From CAYVDB01 sp964450705 (GTDB lineage Bacteria > Patescibacteriota > Minisyncoccia > Phycocordibacterales > Zambryskibacteraceae): a stretch of DNA of 15,413 nt. A program made the translations under genes and the position numbers. The stretch is from the NCBI GenBank assembly GCA_964450705.1, contig CAYVDB010000018.1:1-15413 (forward strand), given 5' to 3'. This document shows positions 5,902 to 12,959 of this stretch, piece after piece. The notes below the pieces were generated by a model, which saw only the letters and a list, made by a program, of their open reading frames with translations, was not told where the DNA came from and did not search any database. Each line of letters starts with the position of its first letter. Position 1 is the stretch's first letter.

Positions 5902-6351
5902 GTGAAGAATTTCCGCATTTCGCTTGTCATCGTCTTGGCGGCCCTGGTTTCTTCCGGATGTGTGGAGAACAACTACTTCACTGGTCCGGCTGAGTCTATC
6001 GAGCCAGTCGCACAGTTCGACTTGGCTCCATGGGCAGAGAAGCGTTCGTACTTCGAGATGACGCCCGACCTGCTCGAATATGAGCTCGTCAACACAATGA
6101 CCTTCTTCTCAGAGGGGGTTAACACCCCCGAGGTTGAGGTCAAGAGTGAGAATTCGGTTCTCTCACGCAACTCGTATTATCTCGTTGCGGAGGATGACCC
6201 GAATTCGACTCGACGAATCTGGACTCTCGTCGTGCACTACAGCGTCAAAGCCCTGGGCGAGGGCAAGATTACGGCAACAGCCCGTAACAGCCGTAGCAAG
6301 AAGGGGGTATCGTTTTCTGTCACTGTCGCTCCCTTTAACGGCAAAGGTTAG
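5902..6351 (+). CDS. Putative lipoprotein, orphan, C-ending codon class
   Basis: A 149-aa protein begins with a basic start and hydrophobic stretch (KNFRISLVIVLAALVSSGC), a lipobox-like end with Cys at about residue 19. It is therefore a likely membrane-attached lipoprotein, although Ser at the -3 position is weaker than the usual Leu/Val/Ile. The mature part is beta-rich in character (for example RIWTLVVHYSVKAL and GVSFSVTVAPF) and may be an Ig-like or other sandwich domain; the family is not recognised. The GTG start at 5902 is chosen because GGAGA lies 5 bases upstream and the signal peptide starts there. An in-frame upstream start at 5821 would overlap the promoter. Codons end largely in C or G (TTC, GTC, ATC, AAC), unlike flanking tgt and uvrB. 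It is monocistronic with a strong terminator. Confidence 0.8.
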   Translation: MKNFRISLVIVLAALVSSGCVENNYFTGPAESIEPVAQFDLAPWAEKRSYFEMTPDLLEYELVNTMTFFSEGVNTPEVEVKSENSVLSRNSYYLVAEDDPNSTRRIWTLVVHYSVKALGEGKITATARNSRSKKGVSFSVTVAPFNGKG

Positions 6352-6371
6352 TGGGGTGACGAAGTGGGGAC

Positions 6372-6408
6372 ACGCCACCAATCGAAAGATTGGTGGCGTA
6401 TATTTTTA
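6372..6408 (+). terminator. Intrinsic terminator after the lipoprotein gene
   Basis: ACGCCACCAATC (6372-6383) pairs perfectly with GATTGGTGGCGT (6388-6399) around a GAAA tetraloop, followed by ATATTTTTA. A 12-bp stem with a GNRA loop makes this very stable. It probably also ends read-through from tgt. Confidence 0.93.
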
Positions 6409-6422
6409 TTCAAAATATATTT

Positions 6423-6451
6423 TTGTGAATGTTGTTATCAGTCTGTATACT
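6423..6451 (+). promoter_or_regulatory. Promoter for uvrB
   Basis: TTGTGA (6423-6428), a 17-base spacer and TATACT (6446-6451) predict a start at about 6458, only 2 bases before the ATG at 6460. No LexA-type operator palindrome is visible around it. Confidence 0.7.
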
Positions 6452-6459
6452 GAGATTCC

Positions 6460-8493
6460 ATGAAGGAAGTCAGGAAATTTAAAATCAAAAACGAGCACAC
6501 ACCAGCCGGGGATCAGCCCAAGGCCATTAAATCTCTTGTAGAAGGGGTTAAAAAAGGCATTCGCCATCAAACACTCCTTGGGGTAACTGGCTCTGGAAAA
6601 ACTTTTACTGCCGCAAACGTAATTGAGGCTATAGGAAAGTCAACTTTAGTTATCGCTCATAATAAAACTCTCGCTGCACAACTTGCTCAGGAATATAAAG
6701 AGTTCTTCCCTGATAACGCAGTTCACTATTTTGTTTCTTATTATGACTATTATCAGCCGGAAGCCTACATGCCCGTTACTGATACCTATATTGAAAAGGA
6801 AGCTCAGATAAATGAAGAAATAGAAAGACTTCGGCATGCTTCAACCCAGGCTCTTCTTACAAGAAGTGATGTGATTATTGTCGCATCGGTATCTTGCATT
6901 TATGGTTTGGGGAATCCGATTGAATATGAAAAGGTCAATTTGAAAGTAGTTCAGGGGGAAAAATTACCAAGAAATGAATTTATCCGTAAATTAGTTGATA
7001 TCCATTTTGAACGCACCACCGCTGATCTTACTCCTGGAACTTTTCGTGCGCTCGGGAATGCAATTGAAATAATGCCTGTATCGGAGAGGATTGTGTATCG
7101 AGTTGAAATGGACAGTGATAGCATCGCTCACATTCAAAAAATAGACCCCGTTTCTCGAGCGATACTTCACGATGATCTCGAAGTTTTCTTTTTGTTTCCA
7201 GCAAAGCATTTTATTACAGCTAGAGAAGAGCTTGAACGTGCCATAAAAGATATTCAAAAGGAGCTAGCTATTCAGCTCAAAGTACTTAATGAAGAAGGAA
7301 AAATCCTTGAAGCAGAGCGTCTAAAGCGAAGGACTAGTTACGATCTCGCGATGATTCGAGAAATAGGGTATTGCAATGGTATTGAAAATTATTCTCGACA
7401 CTTTGCCGGTAAGAGCGCCGGTGAGCCACCCGATACTTTACTTTCATATTTTCCTCATACAAAAGACGGGAAACCCGATTTTCTAACCATTATTGACGAG
7501 TCTCACGTCACTATCCCGCAACTTGGGGGAATGTACAACGGAGATCAGTCTCGCAAGCAAACTCTTGTTGAGCACGGGTTTCGTCTTCCTTCAGCCAAAG
7601 ATAATCGCCCACTACGTTTTGAAGAGTTTGAAGCGCGAGTTGGGTCGGTTATTTTCACTTCAGCGACTCCTGGTAAATATGAATTAGAAAAAAGCGGAAA
7701 CGTAGTTGAGCAGGTAATCCGCCCTACAGGGCTTGTTGATCCTCTCATCAGTATTAAGCCCGTTCAAGAAAAGGGTTCATACAAAGGGCAAATTTTCGAC
7801 TTTATTTCTGAGACGCAGACAGTAGTGAAAAAGGGTGGGCGAGCGATTGCGACTACTTTAACAAAGAAGATGGCGGAAGATCTCTCAGAGTTTCTAAAAG
7901 AAAAAGATATAAAGGCGCGTTATCTTCATAGCGATATAAAGACTATTGAGCGTATTGAGATTTTGACAGCTTTCCGTAAAGGAGAGTTTGATGTGCTTGT
8001 AGGAGTAAATCTTTTGCGAGAAGGTCTCGACTTACCAGAGGTAACTTTCATAGGAATATTAGATGCTGACAAAGAAGGTTTTCTACGTTCAGAGACATCT
8101 CTTATTCAGATCATTGGCCGAGCGGCGCGAAACGTGGAAGGTCGGGTTACGCTTTATGCTGATGTAAATACAGGCTCTATAGAGCGAGCCGTAGGAGAAA
8201 CCGCTCGCCGTCGAGAATTACAACTTGCTTACAATAAAAAACACGGCATTACTCCAAGGACTATAATAAAAAAGATTAAAGATATTACCGAAGAGCTGAA
8301 TCGAGAGCATAAGCAGGCAGTTTTATCTCAAATAGCCTTAGAAGAAACTCAATTTAAGAAAAATCCCAAGAAATTTATTCGTCAAAAGGAGATTCAGATG
8401 AATGCGGCAGTAAAGATTTTGGATTTTGAAACTGCAGCACTTTTGCGTGATGAAATTGCCGAACTAAATAAAAAATTACTTGGTAAAGAGTGA
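6460..8493 (+). CDS. uvrB: Excinuclease ABC subunit B
   Basis: A 677-aa UvrB, full length for the family. It is the damage-verifying helicase-like subunit of nucleotide excision repair: it is loaded by UvrA, probes DNA with a beta-hairpin and recruits UvrC. Walker A is GVTGSGKT (41-48); the hairpin is YYDYYQPEAYMP (94-105); the DEAD-like Walker B is DESH (346-349); motif III is SAT (401-403); the helicase C-terminal core includes LLREGLDLPEV (518-528) and QIIGRAAR (550-557). A C-terminal UVR coiled-coil motif (about 640-675) is present for UvrC contact. All key residues look intact. The message is predicted to have only a 2-base leader and no Shine-Dalgarno site. uvrA follows after 82 bases with its own -10 box. 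Confidence 0.98.
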   Translation: MKEVRKFKIKNEHTPAGDQPKAIKSLVEGVKKGIRHQTLLGVTGSGKTFTAANVIEAIGKSTLVIAHNKTLAAQLAQEYKEFFPDNAVHYFVSYYDYYQPEAYMPVTDTYIEKEAQINEEIERLRHASTQALLTRSDVIIVASVSCIYGLGNPIEYEKVNLKVVQGEKLPRNEFIRKLVDIHFERTTADLTPGTFRALGNAIEIMPVSERIVYRVEMDSDSIAHIQKIDPVSRAILHDDLEVFFLFPAKHFITAREELERAIKDIQKELAIQLKVLNEEGKILEAERLKRRTSYDLAMIREIGYCNGIENYSRHFAGKSAGEPPDTLLSYFPHTKDGKPDFLTIIDESHVTIPQLGGMYNGDQSRKQTLVEHGFRLPSAKDNRPLRFEEFEARVGSVIFTSATPGKYELEKSGNVVEQVIRPTGLVDPLISIKPVQEKGSYKGQIFDFISETQTVVKKGGRAIATTLTKKMAEDLSEFLKEKDIKARYLHSDIKTIERIEILTAFRKGEFDVLVGVNLLREGLDLPEVTFIGILDADKEGFLRSETSLIQIIGRAARNVEGRVTLYADVNTGSIERAVGETARRRELQLAYNKKHGITPRTIIKKIKDITEELNREHKQAVLSQIALEETQFKKNPKKFIRQKEIQMNAAVKILDFETAALLRDEIAELNKKLLGKE

Positions 8494-8524
8494 TTAATAG
8501 CTTTCTTTTTTGTAGTTAATTGCG

Positions 8525-8530
8525 TATAGT
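8525..8530 (+). promoter_or_regulatory. -10 box for uvrA
   Basis: TATAGT at 8525-8530 predicts a start near 8537. The -35 region (TTTCTT) is poor. The resulting leader of about 39 nt begins inside a hairpin (8536-8562). uvrA can also be read from the uvrB transcript. Confidence 0.5.
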
Positions 8531-8535
8531 GTGTT

Positions 8536-8562
8536 TACCCCTAATGGCGTTTTCGAGGGGTA
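8536..8562 (+). promoter_or_regulatory. uvrA: Hairpin at the 5' end of the uvrA leader
   Basis: TACCCCT (8536-8542) pairs perfectly with AGGGGTA (8556-8562) around a 13-base loop, followed by TTTTGTCTT. It coincides with the predicted transcript 5' end, so it could be a stabilising 5' stem, or a weak terminator for uvrB transcripts. No Shine-Dalgarno site lies between it and the ATG at 8576. Confidence 0.5.
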
Positions 8563-8575
8563 TTTTGTCTTATTT

Positions 8576-11206
8576 ATGAAAGAAGAAAAAACAAAGAAAG
8601 GTGAACGTTCAGATGAAAAAATCATCGTAAAAGGCGCTCGGACTCATAACCTTAAAAATATTACCGTTGAGATGCCGAGAAACAAGATGGTGGTATTTAC
8701 GGGGCTTTCTGGAAGCGGGAAGTCTTCTTTGGCGTTTGATACTATTTTTGCAGAAGGCCAACGCCGTTATGTTGAGTCTCTTTCTTCCTACGCTCGACAG
8801 TTTTTGCGTCAGATGCAAAAACCAGACGTAGACGAAATACAAGGGTTATCACCCGCGATCTCTATTGATCAGAAATCAAGATCAAATAATCCTCGTTCAA
8901 CCGTCGCTACTATTACAGAAATATACGACTACTTGCGTATTCTCTTTGCTCGTATTGGCCATCCACATTGCCTTTTGTGTGGAGAGGAAATCAAGCGTCT
9001 TTCAAATGAGGAGATAAAAAACTTTATTATTGAAAAAGTTGTAGAGAAACAGAAAGAGGTAGACAAAGAAAAAAGGAATCTCCAATTTCCATATTACGTG
9101 GAGATATTTGCGCCAATTGTACGTGGCAGAAAAGGAGAATATTACCAATTACTTTATGATCTTTTAGGCAAAGGGTATACAGAAGTACTTGTAGATGGAT
9201 CTCGGAAAAAGCTTCGAGATCAGATTATTCTCTCTAAGACTAAGCGACACGATATAGATGTTTTAGTTGACCAGATAAACATTTTTGATTTTAAAGAGAA
9301 TCAAAAAAATTCTGAAGAACGATTATCTGAGGCTTTGGAGAAAGCGCTTGAGGAGTCTGACGGCCTAGTACAGATTATGTTTCGAGATATGAAGCGTAAA
9401 AGTTCAGAAGAAGACCAGAATGAGTCTTTCTTTATGTCTTCTAAATTGTCATGTCCCAACGACGGTTATTCATACCCTGAAGTTGAACCAAGGCTTTTTT
9501 CTTTTAATAGTCCGTATGGAGCATGCCCAGAGTGTAATGGCCTTGGAACTCGGCACTTCTTTGGAGATGAGCCATGCCCAGTATGTAAGGGTGCACGCTT
9601 GAGGCCAGAGGCTCTAGGTGTAAAGATCGGAGCAAAGAATATTGTTGACGTCGTTTCTATGTCTATAGAGGATGCTGATAATTATTTTAAAAAAGCAAAA
9701 CTCACCGCTCGGGAAAAAAATATCGCTAAAGTTGTTTTAAAGGAGATCGAATCACGGCTCGAGTTTATGATTAACGTGGGTATTGAGTATTTAACTCTAG
9801 ATCGGCGAGCCCATACACTTTCAGGCGGAGAAGCGCAAAGGATTCGGCTCGCCTCACAACTCGGAAGCGGTCTGGTCGGAGCTCTCTATGTGCTTGATGA
9901 ACCGACCATAGGACTACATTCTCGAGATAATGATCGACTAATTAAAACCCTTCTTCATCTAAGAGATATGGGCAATACCATTCTTGTTGTTGAGCACGAT
10001 GAGGATACTATATTTTCTTCGGATTACATTGTAGATATTGGCCCAGGAGCAGGGGTTCACGGAGGCGAAGTCGTTGTGTCTGGGTATCTTCAAAATCTAC
10101 TTTTAGCAAAAAAGAATGAAAGTGGTTCTCGAACTCTTGCTTACCTGCGTGGAGAAGAAAAGGTTCCTGTCCCAGAAGAAAGACGTACTGCAGAAAAGGG
10201 CGTTATCTCTATTAGAGGTGGCAAGGTGTTCAACATTAAAAACATGAATGTTGATATTCCTTTAAATAAACTCATTACTGTCACGGGAGTATCGGGATCG
10301 GGGAAATCTTCTTTCTTGTATGAAATACTTCATAAAAACTTACAAGCTCGCCTTGAAAAAAGGTATCGAACAGCGGAAACTTTTAATTGCAAAACATTTT
10401 CCGGGACAGAGTATCTTGGCAGAACTATTCTTATAGACCAATCAGCGATTGGGAGAACCCCGCGCTCTAATCCTGCAACGTATACTGGTGCCTTTACTTT
10501 TATCCGAGAACTTTTTGCAGAAACCTCAGAGGCCAGAGCTCGAGGATGGAAGGCCAACAGATTTTCTTTCAATGTTAAGGGCGGTAGATGTGAGACATGC
10601 CAGGGGAATGGCGAGATTGAAGTAGAGATGTCGTTTTTACCTACTGTATATGTTCCGTGTGATGTTTGTAATGGTAAGCGGTTTATGAAAGAGACTCTCG
10701 AAGTTAGGTATAAAAAGAAGAGCATATACGATGTTTTGAGAATGACGATTGAAGAAGCTCTCTCGTTTTTTGAAGATATCCCGGCAATTTATGATCGTCT
10801 GAAAACCTTAAACGATGTTGGCCTTGGATATTTAGAGCTTGGGCAGTCGGCAACTACTCTTTCAGGCGGAGAAGCTCAGCGAGTGAAGATTTCTTCCGAA
10901 CTCTATCGGCCACATACGGTAAAGACCATATATCTTTTAGATGAACCAACTATCGGGCTTCATTATGATGATGTAAGAAAACTGATTGAGATTCTAGACA
11001 AACTTGTCGCAAAGGGAAACACAGTTGTTGTTATAGAGCACAATATGGATCTTATTAAATCCTCTGACTATGTTATCGATATTGGGCCGGAAGGAGGTGT
11101 TGGGGGAGGAGATCTTGTTGCCAAAGGTACCCCAGAAGAGATTGCTAATCACTCCAAAAGCCATACGGGTAAATATTTGAAACTTGCCCTCAAAGAACGT
11201 CGTTGA
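8576..11206 (+). CDS. uvrA: Excinuclease ABC subunit A
   Basis: An 876-aa UvrA, the dimeric ABC-type ATPase that finds helix-distorting damage and loads UvrB. Both ABC halves are present: Walker A GLSGSGKSS (43-51) and GVSGSGKSS (571-579), signature LSGGEAQR (415-422 and 762-769), and DEPTIGLH after each Walker B. The C-terminal zinc module, C672, C675, C695 and C698, is complete. The first zinc module is altered: CPND (from 293) replaces the usual CxxC, and only 13 residues separate CPEC (317-320) from CPVC (334-337), where E. coli UvrA has a long insertion. This accounts for the protein being about 64 residues shorter. The ATG at 8576 is chosen because KIIVKGARTHNL aligns with the family start and the GTG at 8531 lies upstream of the predicted transcript start. 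The N-terminus carries about 12 extra, mostly charged residues. Confidence 0.98.
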   Translation: MKEEKTKKGERSDEKIIVKGARTHNLKNITVEMPRNKMVVFTGLSGSGKSSLAFDTIFAEGQRRYVESLSSYARQFLRQMQKPDVDEIQGLSPAISIDQKSRSNNPRSTVATITEIYDYLRILFARIGHPHCLLCGEEIKRLSNEEIKNFIIEKVVEKQKEVDKEKRNLQFPYYVEIFAPIVRGRKGEYYQLLYDLLGKGYTEVLVDGSRKKLRDQIILSKTKRHDIDVLVDQINIFDFKENQKNSEERLSEALEKALEESDGLVQIMFRDMKRKSSEEDQNESFFMSSKLSCPNDGYSYPEVEPRLFSFNSPYGACPECNGLGTRHFFGDEPCPVCKGARLRPEALGVKIGAKNIVDVVSMSIEDADNYFKKAKLTAREKNIAKVVLKEIESRLEFMINVGIEYLTLDRRAHTLSGGEAQRIRLASQLGSGLVGALYVLDEPTIGLHSRDNDRLIKTLLHLRDMGNTILVVEHDEDTIFSSDYIVDIGPGAGVHGGEVVVSGYLQNLLLAKKNESGSRTLAYLRGEEKVPVPEERRTAEKGVISIRGGKVFNIKNMNVDIPLNKLITVTGVSGSGKSSFLYEILHKNLQARLEKRYRTAETFNCKTFSGTEYLGRTILIDQSAIGRTPRSNPATYTGAFTFIRELFAETSEARARGWKANRFSFNVKGGRCETCQGNGEIEVEMSFLPTVYVPCDVCNGKRFMKETLEVRYKKKSIYDVLRMTIEEALSFFEDIPAIYDRLKTLNDVGLGYLELGQSATTLSGGEAQRVKISSELYRPHTVKTIYLLDEPTIGLHYDDVRKLIEILDKLVAKGNTVVVIEHNMDLIKSSDYVIDIGPEGGVGGGDLVAKGTPEEIANHSKSHTGKYLKLALKERR

Positions 11207-11260
11207 AAGAATCTTATTTTTGTGCGAAAGTGAACTAAGAGATCTTACAAGGAGACGTCG

Positions 11261-11440
11261 GTGGCATCTCGAGAAAAGAAAGATCGAGGCTGGCAACGGA
11301 GAGCTGTCTTCTTCATGTTGTTTTGTGGGCCCTATGCCGAAGAGTACCAAAGACAGTTTGTGGCACAGGAAGATTCAGAACGGGAAAACCTCGGGATTTT
11401 TTCACGCGAACCTCTAGAAGTGCCCACCTCAAACCGATAA
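11261..11440 (+). CDS. Small orphan protein, 59 aa, first gene of a micro-operon
   Basis: A GTG start at 11261 follows a perfect AAGGAG (11249-11254) at 6-base spacing. The frame runs 59 codons to TAA at 11438-11440. The product has a basic N-terminus (ASREKKDRGWQRR), a short hydrophobic patch AVFFMLFCGPY (15-25) and an acidic, Glu/Gln-rich second half. Codons are richer in C and G than in uvrA or uvrC. The family is unknown. The stop codon lies within the Shine-Dalgarno site of the next small gene, so the two are probably translated together. No clear promoter lies between uvrA and this gene, so it may be expressed as the tail of the uvrA transcript. It could be a regulatory microprotein; nothing in the sequence shows a function. 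Confidence 0.7.
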   Translation: MASREKKDRGWQRRAVFFMLFCGPYAEEYQRQFVAQEDSERENLGIFSREPLEVPTSNR

Positions 11441-11449
11441 GGAGCTAAC

Positions 11450-11560
11450 ATGAACCGATTTATCGGGTGGTTTATCTCTCTTTTCGCGCCCTTGCTGAAG
11501 CCAAAGGGGTATTCCACTGCCGTCTTGTCGTACAAAGACCGAAAACCTCGAAAGAGGTAA
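11450..11560 (+). CDS. Small hydrophobic-basic orphan protein, 36 aa, second gene of the micro-operon
   Basis: The ATG at 11450 is preceded by AAGGAG (11439-11444) at 5-base spacing, among the best ribosome-binding sites in the window. The 36-residue product has an aromatic, hydrophobic N-terminal helix (FIGWFISLFAPLL, residues 4-16) and a basic tail ending KDRKPRKR. This shape suggests a membrane-associated microprotein and resembles small hydrophobic toxin peptides in outline only. The stop at 11558-11560 is followed after 8 bases by a strong terminator. Ribosome-binding site, tight spacing to the upstream stop and the terminator together support it as a real gene in spite of its size. No homology claim is made. 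Confidence 0.7.
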   Translation: MNRFIGWFISLFAPLLKPKGYSTAVLSYKDRKPRKR

Positions 11561-11568
11561 AGCTCTTG

Positions 11569-11597
11569 CCCTCTCGCGCTACCGTGAGAGGGTTTTT
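11569..11597 (+). terminator. Intrinsic terminator of the micro-operon (and uvrA)
   Basis: CCCTCTC (11569-11575) pairs with GAGAGGG (11586-11592). The stem continues through a G-U pair and two GC pairs to a CTAC loop, and is followed by TTTTT. It is the first terminator after uvrA, so it probably ends that transcript too. Confidence 0.92.
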
Positions 11598-11624
11598 AGT
11601 TTACAAAGGTGGATGAATAAGTAG

Positions 11625-11635
11625 CATAGTATAAT
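11625..11635 (+). promoter_or_regulatory. Overlapping -10 candidates for uvrC
   Basis: CATAGT (11625-11630) would start transcription at 11637, exactly on the ATG. The better hexamer TATAAT (11630-11635) would start about 5 bases inside the gene and so is less useful unless spacing is short. No clear -35 is seen. Confidence 0.5.
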
Positions 11636-11636
11636 C

Positions 11637-12908
11637 ATGACCCTCGAAGAATTTAAAAAACTAGAAATTCCTGACGTTCCAGGTATTTATTTCTTCAAAA
11701 AAAAGAAAACTGTTTTGTATGTGGGAAAGGCTACATCTCTAAAAGACAGGGTTCGTAGTTATTTTTCTAGAGACCTAATGAGTATGAGAGGCCCACTTAT
11801 TGTAAAAATGGTTGAGGAAAGTGACAGTATATTGTGGCAGGAGTCTACGTCAGTTCTCGAAGCTCTCATTCTTGAGGCCTATAATATTAAAAAACTTAAT
11901 CCAAGTTATAACTCAAAAGAAAAAGACAATAAGAGCTATAACTATGTCGCTATCACAAAAGAAGAGTTTCCTCGCATTCTCTCGGTTCGAGGAAGAGAAA
12001 TACTTCTTGGAAAAGATAAAAAAGGAAATATAGATCACGCTTTTTCTCATGTTTTCGGGCCATTTCCCCATGGTGGAGAACTTCGTGAGGCTCTGAGGAT
12101 TGTAAGAAAGATTTTTCCATTTCGAGACAGATGTGTCCCTTTTAACGAAAGTAAAGGACTTAAAAAAGGGCGACCTTGTTTTAACCGTCAGATTGGAATG
12201 TGCCCTGGTGTTTGTACTGGAGAAATGAGTAAGAAAGAATATGCAAAGACAGTAAGAAATATAATTCTATTTTTTGAAGGTAAAAAATCTCAAATTGAGA
12301 AAAATTTTGAGAGAGACATGAAAAAGCATGCTTCCTTAAAGCAATTTGAAAAAGCTCGTGAGGTCCAAGATAAACTTTTTGCTCTCCGGCACATTAGAGA
12401 TATTACGCTTTTGAAGCGAGATGTGTTCGGCACTGTGTCTTCTGCCCGCACATTTCGTATGGAAGCTTATGATATTGCGCACACGTCTGGGAAAGAAACA
12501 GTTGGTGTGATGGTAGTATCAACTGACGGCGAGCTTGATAGGGGGGCGTATCGAAAGTTCAAGATTCGTGGGAGTGACCGGGTAGTAGATGATACAAGAC
12601 ATTTATCCCAGCTTTTAGAAAGACGACTGAAACATGCAGAGTGGCCACTTCCAGATCTTATTGTAATTGATGGAGGCGTTGCACAGAGGGGTGTTGCTCA
12701 AAAGGTTTTCAAAGAGAAAGGCTTAAACATTGATATTGTTTCAGTTGTAAAAGATGAAAGGCATAAACCGCGAGATATCCTTGGTCTTGAGAGGAATATC
12801 TCTGATCGTAAGAATGAAATAGTACTTCTTAATAGTGAAGCCCATCGATTCGCCATTTCCTATCACAGAAGCTTACTCCGAAAGCCATTTCAAAGAGGGA
12901 AGGCTTAG
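11637..12908 (+). CDS. uvrC: Excinuclease ABC subunit C, short form
   Basis: A 423-aa UvrC, versus about 600 aa in E. coli. It makes the dual incisions flanking damage. The N-terminal GIY-YIG nuclease is intact: PGIYFF (15-20), LYVGKA (27-32), R38 and the metal-binding E76/E80 region. A cysteine set C166, C181, C189, C193 matches the family's iron-sulfur cluster ligands. A UVR motif (about 225-255) for UvrB contact follows. The C-terminal RNase H-like nuclease keeps YDIAH (D279), VIDGG (D345) and EAHRFAISYHR (H403/H410), the expected catalytic positions for 5' incision. The C-terminal helix-hairpin-helix DNA-binding repeat is absent and the protein ends straight after the nuclease core. The ATG aligns with the family start. 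There is no Shine-Dalgarno site. Confidence 0.96.
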   Translation: MTLEEFKKLEIPDVPGIYFFKKKKTVLYVGKATSLKDRVRSYFSRDLMSMRGPLIVKMVEESDSILWQESTSVLEALILEAYNIKKLNPSYNSKEKDNKSYNYVAITKEEFPRILSVRGREILLGKDKKGNIDHAFSHVFGPFPHGGELREALRIVRKIFPFRDRCVPFNESKGLKKGRPCFNRQIGMCPGVCTGEMSKKEYAKTVRNIILFFEGKKSQIEKNFERDMKKHASLKQFEKAREVQDKLFALRHIRDITLLKRDVFGTVSSARTFRMEAYDIAHTSGKETVGVMVVSTDGELDRGAYRKFKIRGSDRVVDDTRHLSQLLERRLKHAEWPLPDLIVIDGGVAQRGVAQKVFKEKGLNIDIVSVVKDERHKPRDILGLERNISDRKNEIVLLNSEAHRFAISYHRSLLRKPFQRGKA

Positions 12909-12913
12909 GTAAA

Positions 12914-12946
12914 AAAGAAGCTCTTATATCTTCTTTCCTTTTTTGT
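12914..12946 (+). terminator. Weak AT-rich terminator candidate after uvrC
   Basis: AAAGAAG (12914-12920) pairs with CTTCTTT (12930-12936) around a 9-base loop, followed by CCTTTTTTG. The stem is only 7 bp and AT-rich, so termination may be incomplete. The next gene's -10 box lies immediately downstream. Confidence 0.45.
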
Positions 12947-12947
12947 A

Positions 12948-12953
12948 TATACT
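12948..12953 (+). promoter_or_regulatory. -10 box for the Ddl-like gene (leaderless)
   Basis: TATACT at 12948-12953 predicts a start at 12960, the A of the ATG. No convincing -35 is visible. Confidence 0.6.
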
Positions 12954-12959
12954 ACATAT

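Noticed and set aside
6400..6460. LexA/SOS boxes at the uvr promoters
   Set aside because: No CTG-N10-CAG or CGAAC-N4-GTTCG-like palindrome is present at the uvrB, uvrA or uvrC promoters.
8531..8575. An upstream GTG start adding 15 residues to UvrA
   Set aside because: It lies before the predicted transcript start, overlaps the leader hairpin, and the added residues have no family counterpart.
10330..10725. A 131-codon minus-strand frame inside uvrA
   Set aside because: It lies fully antisense to the conserved zinc-finger and ATPase region of uvrA, and its product has no recognisable feature.
11184..11417. A 77-codon plus-strand frame overlapping the end of uvrA
   Set aside because: It starts inside uvrA without a ribosome-binding site and conflicts with the better supported 59-codon frame that has AAGGAG.
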